Assembly: GCA_037176845.1 (NCBI GenBank) | Contig: JAYKXP010000065.1 | Location: 124,001-188,000 of the forward strand | DNA from: Paramarasmius palmivorus | Lineage: Eukaryota > Basidiomycota > Agaricomycetes > Agaricales > Marasmiaceae | Direction: 5' to 3' | DNA length: 64,000 nucleotides | Shown here: piece by piece, positions 44,781-57,443 of the stretch | Layout: each line of letters starts with the position of its first letter | Numbering within the stretch: the stretch's first letter is position 1 | The notes under the pieces: model-generated | The model's database searches: none | Told to the model about the DNA's origin: nothing | What the model saw: only the letters and a program-made list of their open reading frames with translations | Made by a program: the position numbers and the translations under genes

Positions 44781-47700
44781 GGTGGTGGTAAAGGGAAAAA
44801 GGATGAGAACCCAAGAATCTCACCCTCCTTGCTTATGTACGACTGGTTGAATGAGTCGGTGTGAGCTAGGTGAATTCTAAGGGGAAGCTTTTAGTAATTC
44901 GACGAAATGCAAGCGAAAAACGGGCATACATTGTGTCCCAAAAGGGAATGGTCGATGGCAACTGAGTACCTTCGACAAGTAAGAGTCATGAAGAAGTCGG
45001 ATCGGGTTCTACATGCTCACGTGGCGGTTTACCAGCGATTTGCACGGGAAATCTACCACCAGACATGGGTTGGCAAGCTTCTTCTATTCCAGTATGTCAG
45101 GGTACGACCCAAGAAACGATATACGATTCGTTTGCAGGCGTTGGAGGTCGACCAAGGGTCGCACTGTAAACAACCCGGAATAAGTGGGATGTGAAAGGTG
45201 ATGTAAACCACACGTACTTTTTCAAATCCGGCGCTTGGTATTCGGGTGGGGCTAGAACACCGGTGTTCTGTCAAATATACTACTTTGGCGCTTGTTATGC
45301 CCACCGGGGAAGGAAGGGCGTGGAATCTGGGTACAGACCAAAGTTTAGCTCCCTATCCAAACATACCCCATTGATATAGAACATACGCACCTGTAGGATT
45401 CACACATGACTTGCTCCCTCCGCCAGAGCATCCATCCATGTACGTCTCATCGTGAGCTGGACTATCCATCAGAACCGAAGAGGATCTTACGGCTTTGATA
45501 GAGTTATTGACAGACGTTTTATAGGCGCCGATATTCCGATGTCTGTAAGACAGCAGTCAGCGTCTAAAATGGCGAGGATAAGGCGGCGACGCCCAAACGG
45601 TCACATGAACTCACTACGAAGACGAAGATCAAGAATGGTTCACCGTACGTGCTGGTAAGGCCGGCGAAAGGAAGACACCTGTGGTAGGGACTGGTTTTTA
45701 GCGGACACGTCTCAATTCGAGTATGCCTGACGCACCCGTGGATTGAAGTCGTCCCACAAATACAGGTTGGGCGTAGCTTCTATAAATGGCGCGTCCATGA
45801 TCTGACTCTATGTACAGGCACGAAGATCGCGAGGCGTTTGGAGGAACATGAGGATCGGCCAGACTGTAGAGGGTCTTCGTCGGGAACTTGGATCGGTCTT
45901 TTCTGGAGACGCAGGAATGCAAATCAGTATGTCGTTTAGTTAAGTTTACAGGAAAACACAAGGTCCGTTCGTACCTGCGAAATCCGCATATACGAATAGA
46001 CGATTGGGCCGGCTGATCTGTGGTTCTCTGATGTTGTTGCAGTAGACCTCTTCTGCCATGTGTTTCTTTCAAGGAAGGTACTACAGCAAGCTATCATATA
46101 GGTCAAACACAAGCCGATACGGGTGTGAGGTTATGAGAGTACGCACGTTAAGATACCGTTGTGACCGTCTACATATCTTCGTGAAGTCCCTGTTTGTGCC
46201 ACCAACCGTGCAGACGCTTTCTGTTCCTCCCGCTATTTCTCCCAAAACTACTCGCTTAAAGAATGGCGTTCAACACGACGTTATCAGTATAGTTGCCCAT
46301 CATTCACCTAAAGAAACAGGCCATCCTGTTATCTCGAATGTAGTCGACAGGACGTGATGCTAGCAGGTGCTGAGGATATTCTGGATCGACGAGAGTGGTG
46401 CCCGCCTACGAAATAAGTTAGAATGGTCAAGAGCACAGTGAGTTATGTATCCTACCCACCTGCACGTACGGATGCGAGCATAATCACGACAAGTAATGCC
46501 CGGGTACTGCACGTACAGAACATAGAGTGCCAGTTTGACGATGGGAAGAGGAAAAGGATCGACGAGGCACGTGGTCCTTTATTTGTTTGTCAACGACCTT
46601 CGGCGTTACCAAGCTTGGTTTCGCTGCCAGAAACATTTGCAACAGCAACCACTATGCACTTTTACATGCGAGCGAGCACCCCCTCGCCAACTCCAAACAG
46701 CATGCTTGGGTCATCCACGGGGTCCAATCAGATAACTCGACTTCCAGGTGAGTGAAAGACTCTCGAATATCGACTTAACTTTGACGTGTTTATCGCAGAC
46801 CTCCATCAAAGACAGCGTTTTATTCCAGCTATGTAGCATACTTCGTACTGGTGTCTAGCATTCGTCACCGTTTACACAGAGAGCGCATCATCCTCGCCAA
46901 TTTCCATGTCAGGAGTTGTCTCGGAATATGGTCTACCCGGGTCGATCCTTCCAAACCAATCGCCCAAGACGAATCTTATACACCCCCATCAGAACGTTGG
47001 GGCCCGCTACAGATGCATGTCAATGGACTATCATATCGGCTAGTGAGTCAGTATGCTATCATTTTATCTCTTTATCTCAAATATCGCTTGCAGCCGTATC
47101 CGCCAGTCCTAGTCAAATCAGAACAGAGGTTCACGCAACGCTGCAAGCAATATTCGTACGAGAGCACTTCACATGCTGTTCACGGGTACCGCCATAACAG
47201 CACAACTTGCGCTCTGTCGGATCTCACCCTGAACCGTCCTCACCTCATCCAAATCAAATCCGTAAATGGGCGAGTGTTTAAGCATGCGGTGTCCATATAT
47301 GACGACTTCCCACTGCACATGTCACTGAGCTACACCTATCTGAGGCTGTTGCAGAGGAGCTAAGTGAAGATTGGGTGGCGTCGGCTTGACTTAAGCAGGT
47401 GCGTGTTCAGGTTGTCATTACTCCTCTGTGCACGATCTAATACATGTACATAGAGCTAGACTAATGCAAACCACGATCCAAATGCATACCAGGTCATCGA
47501 AACCCATCATATTGACGCCGAAGCTGGCGTGGGCGAACACTGGAAACCACGAGATGACCTTGGCTCGTTTCTCTCCTCAGTTCCAAACATATGACGGTAC
47601 TGTGAGGTTTTTACGAACGACTTTCGTTATCACCGGGGTCCTGTTCATTAATTATACGCCTTATAGGAGGAGAAGCTGTACAGCTGGCCCGTCGGGATCT

Positions 47701-48544
47701 CAGGCGCGAACCCGGCATGGGAGGAGAATGTTCAATGCACAACACTCGAAGAATCAAGCCGGTCAGCGAGTGCAAGTGTGTGGCAGCGAATAAAGTTAAA
47801 GTAGAGGGCTTTCTTGACGCCACGTCGCAGATAGGGGAGAAGGGCTCTTACAAAGGGAGTTTGGGTACCTTCACTTGCTGAACGAGTTGCCAAGGGAGAG
47901 TTCCGGGCGACACGCATCACAATGTAATCCTTTTCGATTCACTTTCAGCCTTGGTTAAGCGCGTTGTAACAAAGTCGTACTCCTGGACGTGACGTCTATT
48001 TATGAGAGCAGAAGAATCTTCAATCCGATCCGGCGTGCCCACGCCGACCATCACGATGGCTGGACGCTGTTTCTGAGCAACATTCGTCACCCACCCTTAC
48101 ACGTACACGAGAGCCATTCTAAGTACTTCCCTGGTCACCTTTAGCGTATGAAAGGCAAGAAAGTCTGGAGTACCAGGGACAGTTATGGGAGCATATAATG
48201 GTGGTTACGAGCACCAGGTTAGCATCGATTGCAGGTGATAAATATAAAGCAGCATAGAAGATCATCTCGAGGAAAGCGGCTAAGAATGTTCTGTTTCGAT
48301 AGTCATGATAAGCGGACATTTGAAGGGCTAGTGTAGACAAGGTATCCAAGGCTGCAGTACGGGTTTCTGAGCCACCCGTTGGGGATAATGCTGGGAAACC
48401 TCACAGGGGCGCGCGACATGAGGTTCAGATACAAATGTGGGTGGTACTCATTCCGGTGGTACTACACCAGTACTGGAGGTTCAATATGCTTTCACATCAC
48501 GTAGTATGACTGACGCTGGTTGAATTGGAGTTAAACATGTCGAT
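44781..48544. other. Unresolved region between genes and second Helitron fragment
   Basis: Only frames below about 170 codons occur, on both strands. A plus-strand block at 46880-47230 looks exon-like (peptides such as MSGVVSEYGLPGS and SASPSQIRTEVHATLQ, with good acceptors before them). Minus-strand blocks at 48349-48119 (hydrophobic, LAAFLEMIFYAALYLSP) and about 48090-47930 also look coding. They did not assemble into genes. I regard the area as remnants of one or more disrupted genes. Confidence 0.35.
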
Positions 48545-51076
48545 CTATATGTCTTTGACGTAGAGAGCATACATAGCCTTGAAACCCCTTGCTTTAGTTA
48601 GATCTAGATTCGCAGTCTTGAGGTCTCTGTTGAAGACATATTTATCCCTCTGGACATTCTGGGATGACATACCGTCGTGATACCATACGACCTGGGCAGT
48701 ATCAATTATCCTAGATACGAAATGATAATCCTTGTAGTATATTATGCCACCAAGACGATACTTGCATTCGTGACCTGACAGTGGGATATTGATATTCAAA
48801 TCAATATAAGGTATGGCTCGCTGTGTGCCTGTTTCACGTACTTCAAAGGCAATTAAGAGCGGAAGATTATTATCAAGGACAGCTCGCTCAGTAACTGACA
48901 GGCACGCGCCACATATGTTCAGCTGTTTTGGGAATCTATTCTCGGCATAAATCCGACTTAGTGCTGCGATTGATGGAACGGAGTCATTGGGTTGGCTGAA
49001 GATATTGTTGTCTCGGTGTGTGCTCGCTTCACCTAAATTACAACCACATGTGCTACATTCAGTTGCACTAGGTGCATCAGCACGTAGGGTTACTTCAAGC
49101 AAGTCATACATTGATGTGAAAGCTCCTATTGTGAAACAATCTGAATATGAATTGCATATGTACGTTCGAAGGGAATCCCTGATGTTAGAAACATCACATG
49201 AATGCTGTGGTTGACCCGAAAATAGCGATGAGAGGTAACATATTACAAGATTAGAGCCAGACTGAACATAAGTATCCCATTGTTGGCGATACATGTGCCA
49301 AAGTGGCCATAAGATGGCAAGAAGGGAATCATATGCACAGCTGTTGTTTCTCCAGACAGGTGCATGCAATAATCTCATCAAGGGTTGGTTAATGCCAGCA
49401 GATGTTACTCTTTGTCGTTTGGCTCTAGTATTGGTTTCTGCAGCTGGTAATTCAGCCATAGATCTTTTTCTGTTTTTTAGCTGCATATGTACAACTGTGG
49501 GGTCTGGACGTTGTACTGGATGACCACTGTGATATAATATATCAGTATCTCTCTTGTTATTACTGGAGACACTAGATGTGTTCTTGGTGGTGGCATTTGT
49601 GACAATATGCCAGTTAATGATATCTAGGTCAATCTCAGCAAGGTTGTCCTCTTTAGACCATCGCAATGTATGATAAAGCTTGGGTGGAGTATAAATAGCA
49701 CCAACTGCAGCTCGAAATGATCTTATAAGTTCATTTCGAGTGTTACCAATTACATCAGAAGGTAATGTCCCATTAAATCTCCTTTCTGTAATATCATCTA
49801 GTAACTCAAGCTCTCGATATTCTTGGCGCAGAGCAGAACCTTTCAGACCACCTTTAATCTGGTTTGGATCAAAGCTTTGTAGTATGACTGTACCACTTGC
49901 AGTAGCACTCCTAGACAGTGCAGTATAATATCCATGAAAATCACGGCAGTTATTTAAATGAACTGGATTACGAAGCCGTGTCTTACCTTGCGATGAGAAA
50001 TCAGTCATAGCAAAGCATGGTACAACATCAATCTGTGTTCTGAACACCTTAAGAAACTTTCCATCACCGTAAGGCATCCTGATAGTCGCATATTCTGATG
50101 TTGGTGTGATGGGTACCACGTTGACAGGTAGCCCAGGTATATATATATCTGAAGGTGGGTTCTTTAACAATACAAACAGAACATCCAGTCGTTGTCTATC
50201 TTTAGGACCACGGCTTGTCCAACCATAAACTGTGCCTTCTTGACCTCGTGTGATATTCAACTCTGTTGCTAGATTTTTCCTGATCATCACTGGCATCCCT
50301 TGGCAGAGGCCAACTTTACCTGGAACTAGTGTATCAGAAGCACTCGGATCAAGTGACCACAGATACTCCTGCCATTCACAAGTCATCTGTTTTAAGTGGA
50401 TGTACTTGTCACTTGGTTCACGCACCTTCTGACGCTTATCAGATGGCTTGATGATATCTTCACTGTAGAAATACTGTAATGTATGGCCATTTTCTTTAGC
50501 ATATCGTATAGAACCAACTAAATTTATTTCATCTTTCTGTACATTACGTGCTGTAATAATAGCCTCGTTTCTGAAAGCCGAATGGGATATCGAGGGTGCC
50601 ATTGGCAAGAATGATGTCACCCGTGATGTAAGGAACTCAATATCAGCAGGAGTACAATTCTTATATCGCATGTTCTCGAGAGCTACTCGGAATCTTGAAT
50701 CTTCCTCTGTCTGTTGATTCTGTCTCATATTTACACGCAGAATAACGACTGTAGTGACATGATGCCACAGTGATTTACCTATTGCTTCCTCCTGTTGACG
50801 AACTGTGTTTCGGAGTGCACCAATACGATAACCATATAACGAAACACTTTCCCCTCCCATTGGAGGTGGAAGCTGGGCAAAATCTCCCGCAAATATCATG
50901 TTAAGCCCTCCAAATTCTGTATCTTCATTCATAAGTGCTAAGCATAGCTGACGACTTATCCGATACATTTCCCAGGCTGACAACATGGATACTTCATCAA
51001 AGAAGACATACTCTACACCAATCAGCCTTTCCCGAACAAGTGGTAGATTGTTTGATCCTGAATAATCATTGATATC
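48545..51076 (-). mobile_element. 5'-truncated second Helitron copy
   Basis: An open frame of about 840 codons matches the C-terminal third of the Helitron protein at 34057-41889, beginning between helicase motifs Ia and II (homology starts at the DINDYS equivalent of ISEYS). It carries DEVSM, GDFAQLPPP, the later helicase motifs and the whole C-terminal peptidase-like domain with NSCAYD, two CxxC pairs, DYHFVSR and YHDG. Similarity in the helicase part is roughly three quarters of residues by eye, so it is a distinct lineage. The Rep part, Walker A and 5' end are absent. I could not find a convincing hairpin plus CTRR end downstream, so the 3' boundary is open. Confidence 0.85.
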
Positions 51077-51085
51077 TGACCACAA
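48545..51085 (-). pseudogene. Helitron helicase C-terminal fragment with USP-like domain
   Basis: The frame is uninterrupted for 846 codons although the N-terminal two thirds are gone. It keeps helicase motifs from DEVSM onward but lacks Walker A and the HUH nuclease, so it cannot transpose alone. The C-terminal domain is intact: catalytic-type Cys in NNSCAYDS, paired CxxC (CSTC and CGAC), His in KDYHFVSR and Asp in YHDG. No proper start codon exists in the Helitron part; the upstream frame belongs to the disrupted neighbour. Absence of stops suggests recent truncation or retained use of the peptidase part. Confidence 0.75.
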
Positions 51086-51817
51086 CGAGGACTGCTAGCT
51101 TCGTTAGGAACTGACTCCGACATACGTGACAAGTATGTATGACCCGAGGCAAGGAAATCGTAGAAGACGGTTCGCAAACCTAACAAGCGACACACAACGT
51201 TATCCTTTTCGAAGGATGAGTACCCAACCGAATCCCCTGCGCGATCCATAATCGTATTTCCTCCTTCATCCTGCGGCCCGTCAAGCATCGAAGCTACAAA
51301 TACCTTCATCGGCAAAGCAAAGCAGACCACTACCTGGACACGGAGATCGTTCCGAATATATACGTATATGTTGGCTATCATGTCATACATATCTGCATCT
51401 GTTTTCTGGCCATGGTTGGCACTGGTACTGATATTTGGAAGTGAACGGCAGTTGAGGACGGTCGTGTATGAGACATTATTACGGTCGGACTGGGCATGAA
51501 ACGGCGACGAGCCAACAGACTTCATGGAAGCATTGATAGTGATATAATCCTGCTGAAACGCAGTGCATATAAAGATCCGCTTGGACTGAAGACAAGGTTG
51601 TGCTTTCGATATCTCTTCATACAAGTATTTCGGAGCACAATACTCTCCTTTTGAGTACATATGCTCCGGAAAGACACCTGCAAGGAGAATATACAATCAC
51701 TGAATATAGGTTTGTCAATAGGAAAGTCTAACACGCACCACCCAGTACCACCAGGACACCTAAATCCGTCTTTGACGCCAAGGGCATCAAACATCCACTT
51801 TCGGAGGACGATCGCAT
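51077..51817 (-). pseudogene. Unknown gene cut off by the Helitron fragment
   Basis: The family is not recognised. ATG 51817 (MRSSSESGCLMPLAS) splices over a canonical intron (GTGCGT..TTGCAG) to a long open exon (GVFPEHMYSKGEYCAPKYL onward) with no domain I can name. It runs through FEKDNVVCRLLGLRTVF and reaches the Helitron junction at SSPRCG, after which the frame reads antisense-free but non-homologous Helitron sequence and stops near 51022. The normal C terminus is therefore lost. It belongs to the dense minus-strand block that follows. Confidence 0.5.
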
Positions 51818-51998
51818 AACTATATTCGCAAATAAGAATTTCGAGGGGGAGAGACGACAATATGGTGGAATACAAATGGAGACCTTAACACAGAAGGAGC
51901 GCTCCTCCAAATTGAACATTCACGTGACAATATGCAAAAGCGCTCACGTTTATTACTAAGCGCCCATGTAAATACACCATCTAATAAGGAAAGAGCGT

Positions 51999-54811
51999 CT
52001 AACAGCGGGAAAAGAGAGGAGAGGAGCGTACGCTCGAGCATAAACGTATGGAATAACGGCTCGAAAAATATGTAGTAAATGTCCATTTAAACGAGATGCA
52101 CTTATCGTAAGTCAAAGTAAGTTTATCGGTATTGCCAAACACACACGATTTCCTGTCCAGCAGCGCTTCCACATAACCCTTTACCTCCGGATTCCGGCGA
52201 GACATCAAGTCTAAAATGTTCGATGTAACATTCGTGACTGTTCTCGTCGGGTGACAGGCCATCCGGGACGTGATGATTAAAGCGACACATTGCTGGACCA
52301 AGTACGACATCCACATGTCATCCAGACCGATTGAAGCCACGGAAGTGCCCAAATACACTCCGAGAGAGGCACGGAGTGTTGACAATATCTCCTCCATAAG
52401 CCGTGAATGATAAGCATAATCACCTTTTCCACCCTGATGTCGATGTTGGCAGCAGAGGAGGTCGTCGAGCTGGAGCGCCGCAAAAAGCGCAAAGAGCTGA
52501 AGAATACCATCGACGGTCGTCACATCAGGTAAATGGCGATGCCTCCCTAGTTCGCTGGAACAGACTTTGAAGAAATCGGAAGTATGATTGACGATGTTGT
52601 CGTGGAGAGATTGTAGGAGGCGAGGAAGGAGCCGACGACCGCATACACTGGGGACCGATATTCTGGATGCCAGAAAGGATTGTCTTAGAAGAGCCCAATA
52701 CGTATGTTCCATAGTCGGTATTGAATAAAAATATCTTCCGCGTGCAATGGTAGGCTCTATGGTCCAAATATGATATGGGACGTCACCACGCAAGCATCTG
52801 TGAAGCAGGCGATTAGTTAGTACTTTGCTACGGACTGGACAAACCACGGTACTCACATGCGATCTCCAGCGTGCAGTAGAATTCCAGCTACATCGGGAAT
52901 GCTATCCGGCGAAACGCGCCCGTCAACATTGAACGTTGCAGTACATGCGGGGAAAGACAGATCCGAGGCATCCATGCCGATGAAAATCAGAGTTGCTCCT
53001 AACTCGACACTGAATTCCACATTGAAGCCATCGGGAGCAGTATCATGGGACTGCCAGACATCCGCAGTTGCAACAAAATGCCAACTTAGATTCTGTATAT
53101 CCGCCGCACCAGCGCAGGAGGCAGTCGGATGTGCCAAAAGCTCCAGCGAGTAGGTACAGGGTGTCCCTGAAACATGTGTACCTGGCAAGTCCATTTCATC
53201 AAAAACGCAAGGGAACGAGATGCTTTTCCCGTCTCCGGCCATGTTGGCATGGAATAGGAAGTCGTGGAAGGAGGCTTGTACGAATAGATCTTCTAGCGTT
53301 GAATTCCGATATCGCAGCGAACCATCTTTATCGTTTAAGACAATCATAAGAGCTAATATCCTTCCTGAAGACTTACTGCACTCACCGACAGCTTGCCAAT
53401 CTCTCCAACTTGCACCTATCTTCGCCAAGCTTATTTCATAATCCCTCATGCTATGCGCAGCCTGACCCGGGCCCTTAACGACAAGAAAAGATTGATGTAG
53501 CAAAGAGGAAAGCCTCGCTGTGTCAATCAAGGACTGAAAATGCCCTTGAGAACACGAACGCACATGGAGAACCGGGGAACCGGCTGATGAGGCGACGACC
53601 CTCTCGGCCACATTGCCTGCGGATCCACCTACCAGCGCGAAAAACAGTTCTTCATTACCATTCTCGAGCTGATACCGATTTGCCTTCACGAAGAACCGAG
53701 CGAGCACATCAAGGTCGGAAGTAAGCTGTATAGTTTCTTAGGACGACTAAAAACTTGTACCGGAAAGACTCACATAAAGAGATGGCCAGTACGTCCGAGG
53801 CCTACCATCCGGCGACACAAGGAAATATGGTGTCCCTCGAACACGCTATCGATACTGTTAGTAAATACTGAATGACAACGTAACCGGGATGCACCTTTCT
53901 CCACGTACATTGGGACAATCTGGGCCAATGTATCAAACGAGCGAACCCGAGCTACGCATTGAGAAAGAAAGATTAGAAAACCTATCGAACAAAATTAAAA
54001 TATGCTCACTTTTGAAGCGGCAAAAGACGACTGCTTTCTACCTTTCCTAGAATCGAAGCCCTCGTCTGCCATGAACTTCGGGTTATCTTTCATCAAGCCT
54101 AGGCGGAAGAATCGTTACCTTCCGTGCTTTCTTCTGAACTCCAAGTGGCATCCTTGCTTCCACGAAACCGCTTTATACACCGACCCACTTCTTTCCTTCC
54201 GCAACCACTGGACCCCGTATCTGATGCACTCTCGCACAGTGTGCCTTGTGAACTGTTCTCCTCCGACAACGCAGTCGATTCATCACTCGTATCCAGATCC
54301 CACAAAGCTGACACCAAGATTGACGATATATCGAGAGGTCGGTCTCCTGCCTGGCGTTGTCTTTCACTTGCTATAACCAATCAGTAATGATTGACGAGTC
54401 TATTGAGGAGCCTGTACCTTCGCCTCTCTCGATATCGAAAGTAGAAGATGAACATCCTTCCGATGATGAATTGAGACTCTGCGCTACAGACAGAGCGACG
54501 AACCGTCGAGATATTGTCGCAGGTTCGTAAGAAATCGCCACAGGCATAGTGGCGCACAATCCCGCACCTGACCTCGTTATTCAGATAGTCAAGGTAAACC
54601 AGAGATACGACATACTGGGGGAGAAGAAATATTGCTCATCTGTTGCCAACGGCACCAGTTCTGCCGTATCCCTGATGAACTGTTTCAGCGCGTCTATTGC
54701 GGACAGAGATCCGCGCGCTATGGCAAACAATCTCCTCCATAACATGGCTTCAACTCTTCGAAGAATGGGGGGCCTTGTGGAACCATAATGATACCAAGCC
54801 TGTGAAACCAT
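51999..54811 (-). CDS. JmjC/cupin-like protein of an expanded mushroom family
   Basis: The gene is predicted to encode a nuclear-type protein with a degenerate JmjC (double-stranded beta-helix) domain, the fold of 2-oxoglutarate/iron histone demethylases. ATG 54811 (MVSQAWYHYGSTRPP) leads through several short exons, including a Ser/Glu-rich acidic stretch (DTSDESTALSEENSS), to VRSFDTLAQIVP and a long exon from LTSDLDVLARFFV. The cupin-like part contains LSWHFVATADVWQSHD (His near 53046) followed by FSVELGATLIFIG. After about 85 residues come AGILLHAGDRM and DVPYHIW (His near 52771) with GRYFYSIPTMEHTYWALL, then a helical C-terminal region ending near 51999. The first site reads SHDTAPDG rather than a clean HxD, so catalytic activity is doubtful. 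The overall order matches JmjC-like proteins common in agaricomycetes, as I recall them; confirm with a profile search. Splice edges are predicted and the 3' end is uncertain. Confidence 0.5.
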
Positions 54812-54883
54812 AAGGTGTGATGAAAGACAGGTGAATACAAAGATCAACAGACAATTATCAGCGAACAGAATTATAGTGAAGGT

Positions 54884-56083
54884 TCAATGTAAGCTTAATC
54901 TGAGCATATCAATCCTAGCTAGATTGTTGGACATCGGTGCGATATCGCATACGAGGAGAAGAGGGGATACGGCCAACGCGAGAAATAACCCTTGTCGCAA
55001 CCTAGTGATGGGAGGGAAATCGTCCGGCAAGGAGGTCGTGACACATTCCCTTTCGGCAGCCCTTACAAGCTATCAGCTTTGTCTTCTTTGTAGGAATTGC
55101 ATTTCTTTTTGACGTACGACTGCAAATCCTTGACTAGGGCACTGCAGCTGGGAGGAAAGTCGTAGTTACCCTACACAAATTCGTTAGATATCTGTCTCAA
55201 AGGCATTGAGACACCGTACCTGTAAGAGGTAATTGATGAAGAATGCAGTCATTTCTAGGTTCTGCAACACCTTCAACACCAGCATGTTCGTGTCTCGGCT
55301 CGACAAAGCACCGAGAAGCCTTATCGCGGTTACCACTAACTGCTGCGAAGATGAAGTGCGGAGGTCATCAGGACTCAACGTCCCATCACGAACTGGACCA
55401 CACGTTCCCAGCGCGGCTTGCATATTTGACAGAATTCGTGGCCATCCGCTCTTGTCTGATAACGTTCGCACCCCGCGCTACAAAAAAATTGAAGAATATC
55501 AGTTCCAATGTATACGCTGAACGCAAAGCCGATCGCTCACCAGTCTACAGGTTTGTCCTTGGAACGTGGACCTCGGCACGACTCCATCTCCGTTAGAGGG
55601 AGTTTCGTAGCCCTCGTTGTTTCGACACAAACTGACGGGCCTGCCAACATCCACCGCAGTATCGAGAAATTTCAGAGAAAAAAGCAAACCAGGTAACGGG
55701 TCTGCCGACTTCTGGTTTGGCGACAACGTAGCTTGATTGCAAACTATCTTCTTGTACACTGGGTTGGCGTACGATTCACGAAATTTTGCAAGAAGTGCGT
55801 GTGACATAGCCTACTCAATGTCATCAGCAGTAGGTACAGTTAAGGATAGCTTTATATGACCGCTTACTTGGAGTTCCAAAGGTACGAGGGATGGCCACTC
55901 CTTAAACCTACGTACAAAGTCAGTTCTCCAAGGCATTTCTTTGACCAAGGGCAGATTCCAAGGCATCATGCTATCCGGTGAAGGTGGTTCTGGATCTACG
56001 GGAAAGACGGTGGTCAACGCGCCCATATCATGCGACAGGTTCCCCACAGAGGTGCGGTCCAACGAAAGGCGAGTCTCCGACAT
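54884..56083 (-). CDS. Unknown lineage-specific protein (gene Z)
   Basis: No known domain is recognised. ATG 56083 (MSETRLSLDRTSVGNLS) opens an exon with a Pro-rich stretch (VDPEPPSPDSMMPWN). A canonical intron (GTAAGC..GAGTAG) joins LVPLELQ to AMSHALLAKFRESY, followed by VCNQATLSPNQ. The next exons read RGVRTLSDKSGWPRIL, the helix-rich LLGALSSRDTNMLVLKVLQ, and SCSALVKDLQSYVKKKCN. The protein ends after RIDMLRLSLH with TGA at 54884. About 300-330 residues in five or six exons. It lies 72 bp upstream of the JmjC-like gene and 101 bp downstream of gene Y in the same direction, so spacing is very tight. Confidence 0.5.
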
Positions 56084-56184
56084 GGTGGCACAAGAGAAGA
56101 GGCGAACAATGCTTGAAAAGGAAAGGACACGGTTTACATAACAGCGATGGAAGGTATGTGATCGAAGCGACACGTAAAGTATGA

Positions 56185-57187
56185 TCAAGCCTGAATGTCA
56201 TCTGCCACGCCAGTACCAGTAACATCGAAAGCAGAAGTGACACTTTGCCTTAAATGATGATAGAAGTTCGGGAGTGAGGCAAGGGGGAATGAGGCAGGTT
56301 TAGCGAAAGACCCAAGCTTCAACGTTGCATCTCGTGAAAGCTGGACTGCCAGACTCGGCTCGTACAACACGGTCCTATTGATGGATGCCGGGTCCTCGTT
56401 TTCCGGACTCGTAGAAGAAAAGCCATCGATGGTGAAAATCAGGTCAAAAGGAAAGGCTGAAAGTTGTCAGATTAGATCAACAGCTCAAAAAGAGATTCAC
56501 GCACTCCACAGAGAACCTGTATATCCGCCCGTAACGACACAAGAAGCCTTATAGTCCACCGTGATTCCATCCTGAGTTTTCAGTGTTTCCAACCGAGTGA
56601 TCTTCATGCCAGACGACAAGACCAGAATAGAGAACATAAGCTGAGTCAATCCGTCTAGACTGGCTTCCCAATCTAGGTGCAATTCGATAAAGAACCACTA
56701 TAACAGACGACAAAGGTATGCTGACCTTCAGCACGGAACACAGAAATAAGACCATGTCTCTCCGGAGGTATTTTTGTGAAGAGCTTCTCCAATAATATTC
56801 TATGGTATGTCAGAACCAATCCGCGCAAATACATTAAGCTACTCACTGCGAACTGTCATGAAACCCTTGTCGAGGAGATCGAGCTTCGACATCGGCCACA
56901 AGAACAGTCAATCTTCGAATAGCATCGTCCTTTTCTATGCAAACTATGAAATCGAGGAGCGTTCTCGATAAAAGACACTCACTCGCTATGATCTCTTCGT
57001 ACCTCTCAGCCAATTTACTGATGTCACTCGAGGATCTTAAGACACTAAAATAAACAGCTCTGGAAAGGAAGGGGCGCGCGTAAAGACACCACTCACTCCT
57101 AAGGAAGGTAAGCAGAGTCAGGCACGCAGCGGTAGAGGACTCTGGAGACTGATCACTCACAAAGGGATCAGCTTCGTCGGCAGACAT
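56185..57187 (-). CDS. Unknown lineage-specific protein (gene Y)
   Basis: No domain is recognised. The proposed start is ATG 57187 (MSADEADPF), although the frame is open upstream to 57313. Coding-like segments in order are AVYFSVLRSSSDISKLAERY, LLSRTLLDFIVCIEKDDAIR, LLEKLFTKIPPERHGLISVF, ELHLDWEASLDGLTQLMFS, a stretch with ITVDYKASCVVTGGYTG, and FPFDLIFTIDGFSSTSPE, ending DDIQA with TGA at 56185. Exons are short and separated by introns with clear GTNNGY donors. The alternating hydrophobic pattern of the later exons suggests a beta-rich fold. The first half of the model is the least certain. Confidence 0.45.
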
Positions 57188-57443
57188 GGAAGTAAAAGAA
57201 GAGAAGAGAGCTGTCACAGTCACACACAAGCCCGACATACAACGTACTTGAATAACGGCAGAGGCCTCAAACTCCGGCGAATACGGACTCACAGACAAGC
57301 ACTCAATGTACAATGCATTGCAGATAACCCACGAGTGAAATCGTGCATCTATTCCTGAAACCTACACCCGAACCCAGAACTTACATACGCATCCGAAAGA
57401 TACAACACTCGGAATCAATGCCATACCAGACCCCCCTCTAATC

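Noticed and set aside
47428..47793. Plus-strand 120-codon open frame
   Set aside because: It overlaps equally long minus-strand frames, has no family match or splice context, and lies in a region of apparent remnants.
48380..48420. ACGGGT..ACCCGT hairpin as the 3' end of the second Helitron
   Set aside because: It is not followed at the right distance by CTRR and a T, so it does not satisfy the Helitron terminus rule.
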